From Paraimprobicoccus trichonymphae (GTDB taxonomy: Bacteria > Bacillota > Clostridia > Oscillospirales > Acutalibacteraceae), in contig AP027925.1 in assembly GCA_036322875.1 (NCBI GenBank), positions 1,054,001 through 1,118,000 of the forward strand: DNA of 64,000 nt. The letters run 5' to 3'. Made by a program: the position numbers and the translations under genes. Shown in pieces: positions 34,784-44,237 of the stretch. The notes below the pieces were generated by a model. That model searched no databases. It worked only from the letters and a program-made list of their open reading frames with translations, and was not told the DNA's origin. Each line of letters opens with the position of its first letter. Position 1 is the first letter of the stretch.

Positions 34784-36775
34784 ATGGATAAAAAAATAAA
34801 AAACTTATACAAATACTTAAAAAGTAAAATAAATTATCATAATAAAAAATATCACGAAAAAGATAATCCTGAAATTAGCGATTATGAATACGATTTATTA
34901 TTAAAAGAACTGGAAAATTTAGAAAAAGAATATCCTGAATTAAAAATTGCCAGTTCCCCAACTAATTTAATAGGAGGAAGAAAATCTAAAAAATTTTCGA
35001 GTGTAATTCACGAAGTAAAAATGGAAAGTTTGCATAATTCTTATTCCAAGGAAGAGTTGGTTTTATTTGATAATAAAATAAGAAAAATAGTCCAAAATTA
35101 TGAATACGTTATAGAACCCAAAATAGATGGTTTATCTGTTTCTGTTGAATACAAACACGGAAAGCTATTTAGAGCTTCAACACGTGGTGACGGAATTGTC
35201 GGTGAAAATATAACAGAAAATATTTTTACTGTTAAAAATTTACCTAAAGAAATTGATTTTAAAGACTATTTAGAAGTGCGAGGAGAAGTTTACATTTCAA
35301 ATGAAAATTTTTTAAATTTAATAAAAAATCAAAAATTAAATAACAAAAGACTATTTAAAAATCCAAGAAATGCAGCGGCTGGTTCTTTAAGGCAAAAAAA
35401 TTCTAAAATTTCAGCCGAAAGAAATTTGGAGATAATAATTTTTAATATACAAAAAATAGAAAATTTTAAAATAAATACTCATAAAGAATCTTTAGATTTT
35501 TTAAAAAAATTAAATTTTTCTGTACCACCATTTTATAATTTGCACAGTAATATTGAAGAAACTTTTAAAAAAATAGATGAAATAGAAAAATTAAAAAACA
35601 AATTATGTTTTCAAATCGATGGTGTGGTTTTAAAAGTTAATGAATTAAACAAAAGAGAAATTTTGGGAAGTACTTCAAAATATCCTAGATGGGCTGAAGC
35701 TTTTAAGTACCCACCAGAAGAAAAAATAACTAAAATTTTAGATATAAAAGTGACAGTAGGTAGAACTGGTATCTTGACTCCAATGGCTGTTTTAAAATCG
35801 ATTTTAATATCTGGAACTATAGTAAGTAAAGCGACTTTACACAATGAAAATTTTATAATTAAAAAAAGTATAAAAATAGGAGATAAAATAGTTTTAAGAA
35901 AAGCAGGAGAAATTATACCTGAAGTAGTAAGAGTATATAAAACTAATGAATTTTCAAAAAAGTTTGCAATGCCGGAATTTTGTCCTTCTTGTAATTCCAA
36001 AATTACAAAAGAATCTAATGTAATCTCAAGATGTGATAATATAAATTGTCCTGTACAATTATTAAGAAATTTAATTCATTTTGTTTCAAGAGATGCTATG
36101 AATATCAAATCATTAGGTGAAAAGATTATACAAAATTTGGTAGGAAATGAATTTTTACTTTCTGTAGTAGATTTTTATAAATTAAGTTCGGAATCTTTTA
36201 AAAAATTATATAAATCAGGTGAAAAAATAGCTGAAAATATAATAAATGAAATAGAAAATTCTAAAAATAACAGTTTAGACAAATTACTATTTGCTTTGGG
36301 GATAAGAAATTTGGGAAAAAAATCTGCTTATCTGGTGTCCGAAAATTTTAAAAATATTGATAACATAATCAATTCAAATAAAAAAGAAATTTTAGAGATA
36401 AATACTATTGGGGAAAAAATAGCTGAAAGTATACGTTCTTATTTTTCTGTTGACCAAAATTTACAAAATATAATTTTATTAAAAAAACTTGGATTAAATA
36501 CTACATTTTTAGAGAGCAAAAATAGTTCTGAAAAATTTAAAAATAAAAAGTTTGTAATCACAGGAACTTTAGAAAATTATACTCGCTCAGAAATAACTAA
36601 ACTCATAGAAAAGTCAGGGGGAACTTGCAGTAACAGTATATCTAAAAATACAGATTATCTAATTTTAGGCAAAAAATCGGGTATCAAACTAGAAAAAGCT
36701 AAGAAAATAAATGTGAAAATTTTAAACGAAAAAGAATTTGAAAAATATTTTGATTTATGCCCCAAAATTTGTTGA
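34784..36775 (+). CDS. ligA: NAD-dependent DNA ligase
   Basis: LigA seals nicks during replication and repair. The adenylation domain has the catalytic lysine in EPKIDGLS (about residue 113), an NAD-binding N-terminal region, FKYPPEEK, the four-cysteine zinc finger (CPSC with RCDNINCP), helix-hairpin-helix repeats and a C-terminal BRCT domain (FVITGTLENYTRSEI). Length 663 aa is normal. It starts 40 bp after the group II intron; no ribosome site is seen before the ATG. tdk and tadA follow directly. Confidence 0.97.
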   Translation: MDKKIKNLYKYLKSKINYHNKKYHEKDNPEISDYEYDLLLKELENLEKEYPELKIASSPTNLIGGRKSKKFSSVIHEVKMESLHNSYSKEELVLFDNKIRKIVQNYEYVIEPKIDGLSVSVEYKHGKLFRASTRGDGIVGENITENIFTVKNLPKEIDFKDYLEVRGEVYISNENFLNLIKNQKLNNKRLFKNPRNAAAGSLRQKNSKISAERNLEIIIFNIQKIENFKINTHKESLDFLKKLNFSVPPFYNLHSNIEETFKKIDEIEKLKNKLCFQIDGVVLKVNELNKREILGSTSKYPRWAEAFKYPPEEKITKILDIKVTVGRTGILTPMAVLKSILISGTIVSKATLHNENFIIKKSIKIGDKIVLRKAGEIIPEVVRVYKTNEFSKKFAMPEFCPSCNSKITKESNVISRCDNINCPVQLLRNLIHFVSRDAMNIKSLGEKIIQNLVGNEFLLSVVDFYKLSSESFKKLYKSGEKIAENIINEIENSKNNSLDKLLFALGIRNLGKKSAYLVSENFKNIDNIINSNKKEILEINTIGEKIAESIRSYFSVDQNLQNIILLKKLGLNTTFLESKNSSEKFKNKKFVITGTLENYTRSEITKLIEKSGGTCSNSISKNTDYLILGKKSGIKLEKAKKINVKILNEKEFEKYFDLCPKIC

Positions 36776-36809
36776 GCAAAAAAATAATATATGCTGGAAA
36801 ATAGATAAT

Positions 36810-37379
36810 ATGAAAATGTATTTTTATTATGGTGTTATGGGCTCTAGCAAAACTGCTATTGCTTTAATGGAAAATTTTAATTTCAGAGAGCATGGGAAAA
36901 AAGTCATTTTGATAAAACCTTCTATAGATAATAGAGATGGAAAGTTTATGATTAAATCCAGGGCAGGTTTAAGTAGTGAAGCTGTATTGATAAGTGCTGA
37001 AAATAAGTTTTCTGATATATTAAAAGAAGTTTTTGAAGTAATAATAGTGGATGAATCACAATTTTTGAATTATAAGCAAGTAGAAGAATTAAGAAATTTT
37101 GCTAATTCTGGTATTGTAGTAATGTGCTATGGGTTGAAAACAGATTATACTGGACGTTTATTTGAAGGGAGCAAAAGATTAATAGAAATTTCTGATACGA
37201 TTAGAGAGATTCCATCTATGTGTAGCAAATGTGAAAAAAAAGCTATAATAAATGCAAAATACAAAAAGAATAAAATAATTTATAAAGGAAATAATATTGA
37301 AATAGGTGGAAATGAAAAATATATCTCTTTATGTCATAAATGTTGGGTTAAAGGGAAAATTCAGGAGAAAGATTTTTAA
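36810..37379 (+). CDS. tdk: Thymidine kinase
   Basis: Type II thymidine kinase of nucleoside salvage. The P-loop region is YYGVMGSSKTAIAL, in place of the common GPMFSGKT, and VDESQFL provides the second motif. The lasso and zinc-binding cysteines are CSKC and CHKC. ATG at 36810 is preferred because the protein should begin just before this P-loop; the earlier in-frame ATG overlaps ligA and would add 24 residues. Its last base is shared with the proposed tadA start (TAATT). Confidence 0.9.
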   Translation: MKMYFYYGVMGSSKTAIALMENFNFREHGKKVILIKPSIDNRDGKFMIKSRAGLSSEAVLISAENKFSDILKEVFEVIIVDESQFLNYKQVEELRNFANSGIVVMCYGLKTDYTGRLFEGSKRLIEISDTIREIPSMCSKCEKKAIINAKYKKNKIIYKGNNIEIGGNEKYISLCHKCWVKGKIQEKDF

Positions 37380-37816
37380 TTAATAAACATGAATATTTTA
37401 TGCAAATCGCATTAAATCAGGCAAAGTTAGCGAAAAAAAATCTAGACATTCCAGTTGGGGCTGTGATAGTGACTGATAATGAAGTTATCTCTAAAGGTTA
37501 TAATAAAAAAGAAAAATTTAAAAATGCTATTTATCATGCTGAAATTGAAGCTATTTTTAAAGCAAATCGAATTTTAAAAAATTGGAGGTTAACTAATTGT
37601 GAATTATATGTAACATTAGAGCCATGCATTATGTGTGCAGGTGCTGTCATAAACTCTAGGATTTCTAAATTAATTTATGGTTCGAAAAATTTAAATTCTA
37701 ATTTAAATATATTTGAAATTTTTAAAGATTATAAAATAGAAATTATACCTGAAATTTTAGAAAAAGAATGTTTTGAAATACTAAAATTTTCAAATATATT
37801 TAATAAAAATACATAA
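37379..37816 (+). CDS. tadA: tRNA-specific adenosine deaminase
   Basis: TadA makes inosine at position 34 of tRNA-Arg and needs a zinc site formed by HAEIEAI and PCIMCAGA, both intact; NLDIPVGAVIV is the usual first-strand motif. The family begins about seven residues before the FMQIALNQA helix. The ATG at 37400 falls within that helix. AUU at 37379 gives MNKHEYFMQIALNQAK, with AGGAGA 10-15 nt upstream and its A shared with the tdk stop. AUU start is therefore inferred. Confidence 0.92.
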   Translation: MNKHEYFMQIALNQAKLAKKNLDIPVGAVIVTDNEVISKGYNKKEKFKNAIYHAEIEAIFKANRILKNWRLTNCELYVTLEPCIMCAGAVINSRISKLIYGSKNLNSNLNIFEIFKDYKIEIIPEILEKECFEILKFSNIFNKNT

Positions 37817-37966
37817 ATTTTTGAAATCATTGATGTTTTAAATGTAATATAGTAATAATTTTCGTTATTTTATGTTTTACAAATGAACACCGAAGTCAAA
37901 TTTAAATTTTATAATTTCTCAGCTTTTTGACGCAACTTTGTGTGACGAGTAAATCGACCAAGGAAA

Positions 37967-38768
37967 TATATGACATTAAACTAAGTATTGATAGCAAAAA
38001 AGTGGTATTCGAAAAAATGCTGAGAATCTTAAAAGAAAATTATCAACCAACACACAAAAAGGCGGAGGGAAGGGACTTTCATTTGAACTCGGATTAACAA
38101 CGGCACTTGAATATTGGCGATAATACAGAAGTATGCGTCATATGGCTTTGGATTATGAAGTACCAAAATCAACGCTATGCAAATATATAATTTGGGTGAA
38201 AGATGTGTTAAGACAGTCGGAAGAGTTCAAAATCAAAGAGATTAAAGAACGTTTTAATCCGATAATACTGAAAAAAATAATTTTGAAATGTTGCTCTTAG
38301 ATGTTGAAGAACAGCCCTGAAGTACAAACAAAAAGTATCATACTCAAGTAAAAAAAGAGGTACACAACAAAATATCAAATTTTAGCCAATGCAAAAACAC
38401 GTGAAATACTTGATGTTTTTAATGCAATCGGCGAAACACACGGTTTTTTAATGTTTAAAAACCCTTTGGCCAAAATACTCGAGAAAGAAGTTAAAATTTA
38501 TGCAGATAAGGGGTATCAAGGAATTCAAAAATTTTTTCTGAATGCTAAAATACCAAAAAAAGCTACAAAAAATCATCCTCTCACTGAAGAAGAAATCATT
38601 GAAAATAAGCTTTTAACACAAAAAAAATCACAATCGAACACATTAATTAGAGAAATAAAAATATTTAGAATTTGTAAAGAAATTTACAAAAACAAAGGAA
38701 AAAGAGATTTACTTAGGGTCAAATTAATTGCAAGTTTGTATAACCATAGGTTGGATTTTTGGGTTTAG
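37967..38768 (+). pseudogene. IS5-family transposase remnant
   Basis: Broken frames match a DDE transposase of the IS5 group: an N-terminal helix-turn-helix part (TTALEYWR, MALDYEVPKSTLCKYI), a catalytic-domain piece (FLMFKNPLAKILEKEVKIYADKGYQG) and a C-terminal end (LRVKLIASLYNHRLDFWV). At least three frame changes are needed, so it is dead. A second relic of a related element is at 52.4 kb. Confidence 0.75.
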
Positions 38769-38922
38769 AAGCAGGTCTAATACATTATATAGTCGAAAAT
38801 TTTAAAAAATCCGAAAAAATAAAATGAGTTGAAAAATTATTTATATTTTATCGAAGTTTAAGAAAAAAATTTTTATTTTCTTATTGATTATGATAAATTA
38901 TTTTGCCAATAATACATATGAA

Positions 38923-38980
38923 TTGACCATTTACCTATCTAAAGGATAGAGCAGATTCTTAATTCTACGTTATATTACCA
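38923..38980 (-). repeat. Dispersed element 3'-end fragment, copy J
   Basis: Read on the reverse strand it holds AACGTAGAATTAAGAATCTGC followed by a hairpin (CTATC paired with GATAG, loop CTTTA) and closing GGTCAA. Compared with copy E the arm sequences differ but still pair. It ends at a palindrome (38978-38989). Confidence 0.6.
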
Positions 38981-38989
38981 AACGTTTGG
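38978..38989. promoter_or_regulatory. Perfect 12-bp palindrome
   Basis: CCAAACGTTTGG, embedded in the larger imperfect TTACCAAACGTTTGGCAA, sits about 340 bp upstream of dnaJ. It has the form of a repressor operator, but no regulator can be assigned. Confidence 0.35.
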
Positions 38990-39330
38990 CAATAAAACAA
39001 AAAAAGAAATTTATATTTACAATATTTACTGTAAAAACCACAAAAATAGTAATTTTCTGGAATGGCATTCATAACAAAATTTGAGTTATTGCTTGGTAAA
39101 TTGTAAAAAATATTTGACGAAAAAATTTTGAATAAACAAGAAATTCTTAAAACAGATTAACATCAGATTATATATTAATTATAATTTTTAAAGAAATATT
39201 TTATTAATTTTTTTCCAAAATAACATTGAAAAACCTGGAAAAATATTTATAATAACATTATGAGAAAAGTAGGATATTTTTAAAAAAGTTCGAAATTCTA
39301 GTATATTAAATATAAAATGAAGGAGATTGA
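38990..39330. other. Intergenic stretch before dnaJ
   Basis: No gene is seen. No CIRCE (HrcA) inverted repeat is evident before dnaJ, and no grpE or dnaK precedes it. A GAAGGAGAT ribosome site ends the stretch. Confidence 0.4.
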
Positions 39331-40485
39331 ATGTTGGCTGATAAAAGAGATTTTTATAATGTTTTGGAAATAAACAAGAATGCTTCTGAAGATGAAATAA
39401 AAAAAGCCTATAGGAAATTAGCTAAGAAGTACCATCCTGATTTGAACCCAGGTGATAAACAAGCTGAAAAAAATTTTAAAGAAGTAAGTGAGGCTTATGA
39501 AGTCTTATCTGACAAAGGTAAAAAAGCTAGATATGATCAATTTGGTCATGCTGGTGTTGATCCTAGTTACAGTGCAGGCGGTGGTGGTTATAGTTATTCT
39601 TCAGGAAACCCATTTGGGGAAGAGTTTGATTTAGGTGATATTTTTAGCAGTTTTTTCGGCGGATTTGGTGGCAACGGTAGCAATTCAAGGGGTGCTAAAA
39701 AAGGATCAGACATACAAGCTAATGTAAATATTAGTTTTGAAGAATCAGCTAAAGGCTGCAGTAAAAATATAAGTTATACTTGCGTTGATAAATGTGATAA
39801 TTGTAATGGAACTGGTAACAAAAGTGGCACTTCACCAAAAACTTGTCCTGCTTGCAAAGGTAGAGGGCAGGTAACTATAAGCCAAAGAACACCGTTTGGT
39901 GTAATTCAGACGACTAGGACTTGCGATAGGTGCCAAGGCTCAGGAAAAATTATAAGTGATCCATGTAAAGTGTGTTCTGGTGAGGGTAGAGTAAGAAAAA
40001 ATAAAAATTTAGAGATAAAAATTCCTGCTGGAATAAACAATGAACAAATTTTGAATATCAGAAACAAAGGAAATACCGGTATAAACGGAGGAAGTACAGG
40101 GGATTTACATGTTTATGTAAAAGTTAGCAAACATAATATATTTGAAAGAAAAGATAATGATATATGGTGCACAATTCCTATCACTTTTACTCAGGCTGCT
40201 TTGGGAGCTACAATAATAATTCCAACTTTGGATGGAAGGGTAGAATATGTTATTCATGAAGGAACTCAAAATGGAGATATTTTTAAATTAAAAAACAAAG
40301 GAATTCCTAACATATACGGTAAAGGTCAAGGTGACCAATACGTGAAAGTTCATGTAGAAATTCCTAGAAATTTGTCTATAGAACAAAAAGAGATATTAAA
40401 AAAATTCGGTGATAATATAAATGAAAAAAATTACCAAAAAAACAGAAGCTTTTTCGACAAATTGAAAGATTTATTTGGCAGTTGA
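39331..40485 (+). CDS. dnaJ: Chaperone DnaJ
   Basis: The Hsp40 partner of DnaK. J domain with HPD in KKYHPDLNP (about residue 34), Gly/Phe-rich linker (GGGGYSYSSG, FGGFGGNG), four zinc repeats (CDNCNGTG, CPACKGRG, CDRCQGSG, CKVCSGEG) and the substrate-binding C-terminal half are all present. Length 384 aa is usual. It stands alone, without dnaK or grpE, and its 3' end overlaps the convergent spoIVB gene by 15 bp. Confidence 0.98.
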   Translation: MLADKRDFYNVLEINKNASEDEIKKAYRKLAKKYHPDLNPGDKQAEKNFKEVSEAYEVLSDKGKKARYDQFGHAGVDPSYSAGGGGYSYSSGNPFGEEFDLGDIFSSFFGGFGGNGSNSRGAKKGSDIQANVNISFEESAKGCSKNISYTCVDKCDNCNGTGNKSGTSPKTCPACKGRGQVTISQRTPFGVIQTTRTCDRCQGSGKIISDPCKVCSGEGRVRKNKNLEIKIPAGINNEQILNIRNKGNTGINGGSTGDLHVYVKVSKHNIFERKDNDIWCTIPITFTQAALGATIIIPTLDGRVEYVIHEGTQNGDIFKLKNKGIPNIYGKGQGDQYVKVHVEIPRNLSIEQKEILKKFGDNINEKNYQKNRSFFDKLKDLFGS

Positions 40486-41577
40486 GATAGTTTCATGTGC
40501 TGAACTTGCAAAGCCTTTTTTAGGATCGTTAACAAGAACATGAGTTATTGCTCCTACTATTTTTCTATCTTGTATCAAAGGGCTACCGCTAAAACCTTGT
40601 ACTATTCCGTTAGTATTTTTTTCTAATTCTTTGCAAACTTCAATTGAGATTCTTTTTGTAGAATCTTTTTCGTTTAAATTTATATTTGTTATTTCTATAT
40701 CAAAACTTCTTGGACCATCTTTAGATATTGTACACAACACTTGAGCTTTTCCAATTTTTATTTCGTCAATACTGGCGATTTCAAGTTCATTTTTAATATC
40801 AATATTATTTACAAAATTTTCATTTAATTTTCCATGTATACCATTGTTAGTATTATTAAGTACTTTTCCTATATAATTTGTGCCGATCAAAGAACCTATT
40901 ATCTCACCAGGACTTCCTTTTTCACTTTTTTTAATACTATTACAACATGCTGGAAAAATTTCTCCTCCTTTAGTTTTCAATAATTTTTCATTACAAGGGT
41001 TGAAAAAACCATGTCCTAAAGCATAAAAATCATGAGTATCTTTATTAAAAAACGTATTTGTTCCTAAAAATTTAACGCTATCTTGTACCCAAATCCCTAT
41101 TTTATAGCTACCATCAGTCGATTTAACAGGAGTTATTGTAGATTCTAATTTCGTTTGATCTCTGTCGTACTCAGCATGAATATCTTTACCTTCACTAGTT
41201 TCTATTACATTTGCTAAATCGTCATTTGAATTTATTATTTTATTATTTACTTTTTTTATAACATCACCTTTGTTAAAATTGTTAGTTTTCACAGTTCCAA
41301 ATTCAGTGTTTACAAAAGACGTTTCTACAACTAAAGCTCCATTTAAATCTAATACAAAACCTAAAAGCTCACCACTTGGTATAAATTTATTGTTTTTTAT
41401 ATTTTGGTTATAATTTATATTTCCAATGTCTATTATATTTTTTTGTAAATTTGAAAATTCAAAAATCTTGTTTATAGAGTCTATAGGCTTAAAGCCAGTC
41501 TCTCCACAGTTAAAACCAATAAAATTAAATATAGTGCAAAAAAATGTAATTAATATTATTTTAGAATTTTTTTTCAT
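40471..41577 (-). CDS. spoIVB: SpoIVB serine peptidase (S55 family)
   Basis: SpoIVB is the forespore-secreted serine peptidase that triggers sigma-K activation. An N-terminal hydrophobic segment (IILITFFCTIFNFIGFNC) is followed by a PDZ-like region, the ALGHGFFNP block with the probable catalytic His, and QGFSGSPLIQ with the catalytic Ser (about residue 329), then VGAITHVLVNDP. The ATG at 41577 has GGAGGTG nearby. The extended linker (residues 150-200) is Asn-rich. It shows that another step of the late spore pathway is retained. Confidence 0.9.
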   Translation of the reverse strand: MKKNSKIILITFFCTIFNFIGFNCGETGFKPIDSINKIFEFSNLQKNIIDIGNINYNQNIKNNKFIPSGELLGFVLDLNGALVVETSFVNTEFGTVKTNNFNKGDVIKKVNNKIINSNDDLANVIETSEGKDIHAEYDRDQTKLESTITPVKSTDGSYKIGIWVQDSVKFLGTNTFFNKDTHDFYALGHGFFNPCNEKLLKTKGGEIFPACCNSIKKSEKGSPGEIIGSLIGTNYIGKVLNNTNNGIHGKLNENFVNNIDIKNELEIASIDEIKIGKAQVLCTISKDGPRSFDIEITNINLNEKDSTKRISIEVCKELEKNTNGIVQGFSGSPLIQDRKIVGAITHVLVNDPKKGFASSAHETISTAK

Positions 41578-41592
41578 AAAATTCACCTCCAT

Positions 41593-41963
41593 ATTTCAAT
41601 AAATAGTATTGTTTGCATATATTTTTTACAAATTCATAAAAATATGAAAAGACTTTTTATAACAAATATAAAAAAGTAACGTAGTCTGGCATTTACTATT
41701 GTCTAAAAACGGCAAATCTCCCATTATTTCATATCTTTAACTTCACTGAACAAATTTTGCTATGCATTTTTACCTAATTTCATATTTTTTTATCTTAATC
41801 TCTATAAAGTGCTTAATATTTAATTTGCTAAATATATTCTGCGACAAAATTGTAATTAAATTTTGACTTCTGATTTATAACTTGTAATTTTAGAAAATTA
41901 AAAAGTCGATAAAGATTTTATAGAAATAAAAGTATTTAATTGAAAAATTTATAAATTAAAAAT
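41593..41963. other. Intergenic stretch between divergent spoIVB and gyrB
   Basis: AT-rich with no gene. It holds the spoIVB upstream region on the left and leads into the gyrB promoter on the right. Confidence 0.4.
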
Positions 41964-41992
41964 TTGAATATTTTAAAAAAATACATTAAAAT
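41964..41992 (+). promoter_or_regulatory. Putative gyrB promoter
   Basis: TTGAAT (41964-41969), a 17-bp spacer and TAAAAT (41987-41992) place the start site just before the AAGGAGAG ribosome site, giving a very short leader. Confidence 0.6.
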
Positions 41993-42014
41993 ATGATGTA
42001 AGGAGAGTTTTAAT

Positions 42015-43952
42015 TTGGAAAAAGATGGAATGGATCGAAATGTTGGTAAGTATAATGCGGAACAAATACAGGTTTTAGAGGGTCTAGAAGCTGTAAGAAA
42101 GAGACCTGGTATGTATATAGGTTCTACAGGCCCTAAAGGATTACATCATTTAGTGTATGAAGTAGTAGACAATTCTATAGATGAATCACTAGCTGGATAT
42201 TGTAGCAAAATAGAAGTAGAAATTTTACCTGAAAATATAATAAAAGTTACAGACAATGGCAGAGGTATTCCTGTTGGAATACATCCTAAGTTAAATATAC
42301 CTGCTGTAACAGTGGTTTTTACTGTTTTGCATGCTGGCGGAAAATTTGGTGGTTCTGGGTATAAAGTCGCTGGTGGTTTACATGGTGTTGGTGCTTCAGT
42401 TGTAAACGCTCTTTCTGAATGGCTAAAAGTTGAAGTCTATAAAAACAATAACATTTATTGCCAAAGATTTGAGAGAGGAATTCCAGTTTCTGAGTTAGAA
42501 ATTAAAGGTCAAACCGATAAAAAAGGAACTTGTATAATTTTTAAAGCTGATTTTGAAATTTTTACAGAGACTTTAGAATATGATTTTGAAGTTTTGAAAA
42601 ACAGACTTAGAGAACAGGCTTTTTTAAATGCTGGGATTAGTATTGTTTTAAGTGATAAAAGAAACCTTAATAATATAATCACTAAAAATTTCATGTACAA
42701 AGGTGGAGTTACTAGCTTTGTAGGATATATTCATAAGAAAAAATCGGTAGAACTTGTACATCAAGACATTATTAATATATATGGAACAAATTTCGAAAGT
42801 ACTGCTAGTGTTGAAATAGCTTTACAGTATAACTCTAATTATAGTGAGCTGATTCTTTCTTTCGCGAATAATATTCATACTGTAGATGGTGGAACTCATG
42901 AAGACGGGTTTAAAAGAGCTTTAACTAAAGTTATGAATAATTACGCAAGAAAGTTTAATATTTTAAAAGAATCTGATAGAAATTTCTCTGGGGAAGATGT
43001 GCGAGAAGGTTTAACAGCTGTCATAAGTGTAAAGATTATAAATGCACAATTTGAAGGTCAAACTAAAACTAAATTAGGAAATACAGAAATAAGAACTCTT
43101 GTAGATGAACTAGTTTTTAAAAAATTAGAAATATACTTAGAAGAAAATCCAGCTACAGCAAAATCAATATTAGAAAAGTCTATTTCTGCTATGAAAGCTA
43201 GAGACGCAGCTAGAAAAGCCAAGGATTTAATAAGACGTAAATCAGCTTTGGAATCAGCTTCTTTGCCTGGTAAATTGTCAGATTGTCAGTCTAAAGATAT
43301 GAATTTAACAGAAATTTATATAGTGGAAGGGGATTCAGCAGGAGGTTCTGCAAAATCTGGTAGAGACAGAAAATTTCAGGCTATATTGCCTTTATGGGGC
43401 AAGATGCTAAATGTAGAAAAAGCTAGAATAGACAGAGTTTATGGAAATGAAAAACTTACCCCTGTAATAACAGCTTTAGGATGCAGCGTTGGAGAAGATT
43501 TTAATCTAGAAAAATTAAGATATGGAAAAGTTATAATTATGGCTGATGCTGACGTTGACGGTTCTCATATTAGAACTTTATTATTGACTTTCTTTTTTAG
43601 ATTTATGAAACCACTTGTTGAAAACGGACATATTTATATCGCTCAACCACCTTTATATAGAATTACTAAAAATAAAAAACATTATTATGCTTTTTCAGAT
43701 TTAGAAAGAGACAAAAAAATAAAAGAATTAGGAACAGTAGACATACAGAGATACAAAGGTTTAGGTGAAATGGATTCAACTCAACTTTGGGAAACTACTA
43801 TGAATCCTGAATCACGAACTATGTTCAGAGTAACTTTAGAAAATGCTACTACTGCAGATGAAACTTTTACTATATTAATGGGTGATAAAGTAGAACCTAG
43901 AAGAGAGTTCATAGAACAAAACGCTAAATATGTTCAAAACTTAGATGTCTGA
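42015..43952 (+). CDS. gyrB: DNA gyrase subunit B
   Basis: The ATPase subunit of DNA gyrase. EVVDNSIDES (ATP-binding Glu/Asp), GRGIPVG, GLHGVGASVVN, the TOPRIM motif EGDSAGGSAKSGRDR (about residue 437), the acidic pair MADADVDGSHIR and a C-terminal EPRREFIEQNAKYV are intact. Length 645 aa suits GyrB. TTG at 42015 has AAGGAGAG upstream. gyrA is not adjacent. Confidence 0.97.
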   Translation: MEKDGMDRNVGKYNAEQIQVLEGLEAVRKRPGMYIGSTGPKGLHHLVYEVVDNSIDESLAGYCSKIEVEILPENIIKVTDNGRGIPVGIHPKLNIPAVTVVFTVLHAGGKFGGSGYKVAGGLHGVGASVVNALSEWLKVEVYKNNNIYCQRFERGIPVSELEIKGQTDKKGTCIIFKADFEIFTETLEYDFEVLKNRLREQAFLNAGISIVLSDKRNLNNIITKNFMYKGGVTSFVGYIHKKKSVELVHQDIINIYGTNFESTASVEIALQYNSNYSELILSFANNIHTVDGGTHEDGFKRALTKVMNNYARKFNILKESDRNFSGEDVREGLTAVISVKIINAQFEGQTKTKLGNTEIRTLVDELVFKKLEIYLEENPATAKSILEKSISAMKARDAARKAKDLIRRKSALESASLPGKLSDCQSKDMNLTEIYIVEGDSAGGSAKSGRDRKFQAILPLWGKMLNVEKARIDRVYGNEKLTPVITALGCSVGEDFNLEKLRYGKVIIMADADVDGSHIRTLLLTFFFRFMKPLVENGHIYIAQPPLYRITKNKKHYYAFSDLERDKKIKELGTVDIQRYKGLGEMDSTQLWETTMNPESRTMFRVTLENATTADETFTILMGDKVEPRREFIEQNAKYVQNLDV

Positions 43953-44195
43953 GACTTGATTGTAATAATTTTGCCTAAATTACCCCCAAATTTACTTTGT
44001 CTATAAATATGAGGAATTATGTTTACATCTTTTGAAAAAAGCATTAATAGTATTTGATAAAAATTAATGATTAATTTAAAAATTTCGTTATTTTAGTATA
44101 TAAAGTAGTTAATATTAACAAAGATATTCCTTTTTTAGTGTTTAGGTATGTTTTTATGGAACATCAATTTTTGTATTAAAAATGTTTATATTGGC

Positions 44196-44224
44196 TTGAA
44201 AATTATATTTGAATAAGTTATAAT
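44196..44224 (+). promoter_or_regulatory. Promoter of the Nif11-ankyrin gene
   Basis: TTGAAA (44196-44201), a 17-bp spacer and TATAAT (44219-44224). The transcript would begin around the AAAGAG ribosome site, so the leader is only about 7-15 nt. Confidence 0.7.
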
Positions 44225-44237
44225 TAACTAAAAGAGT

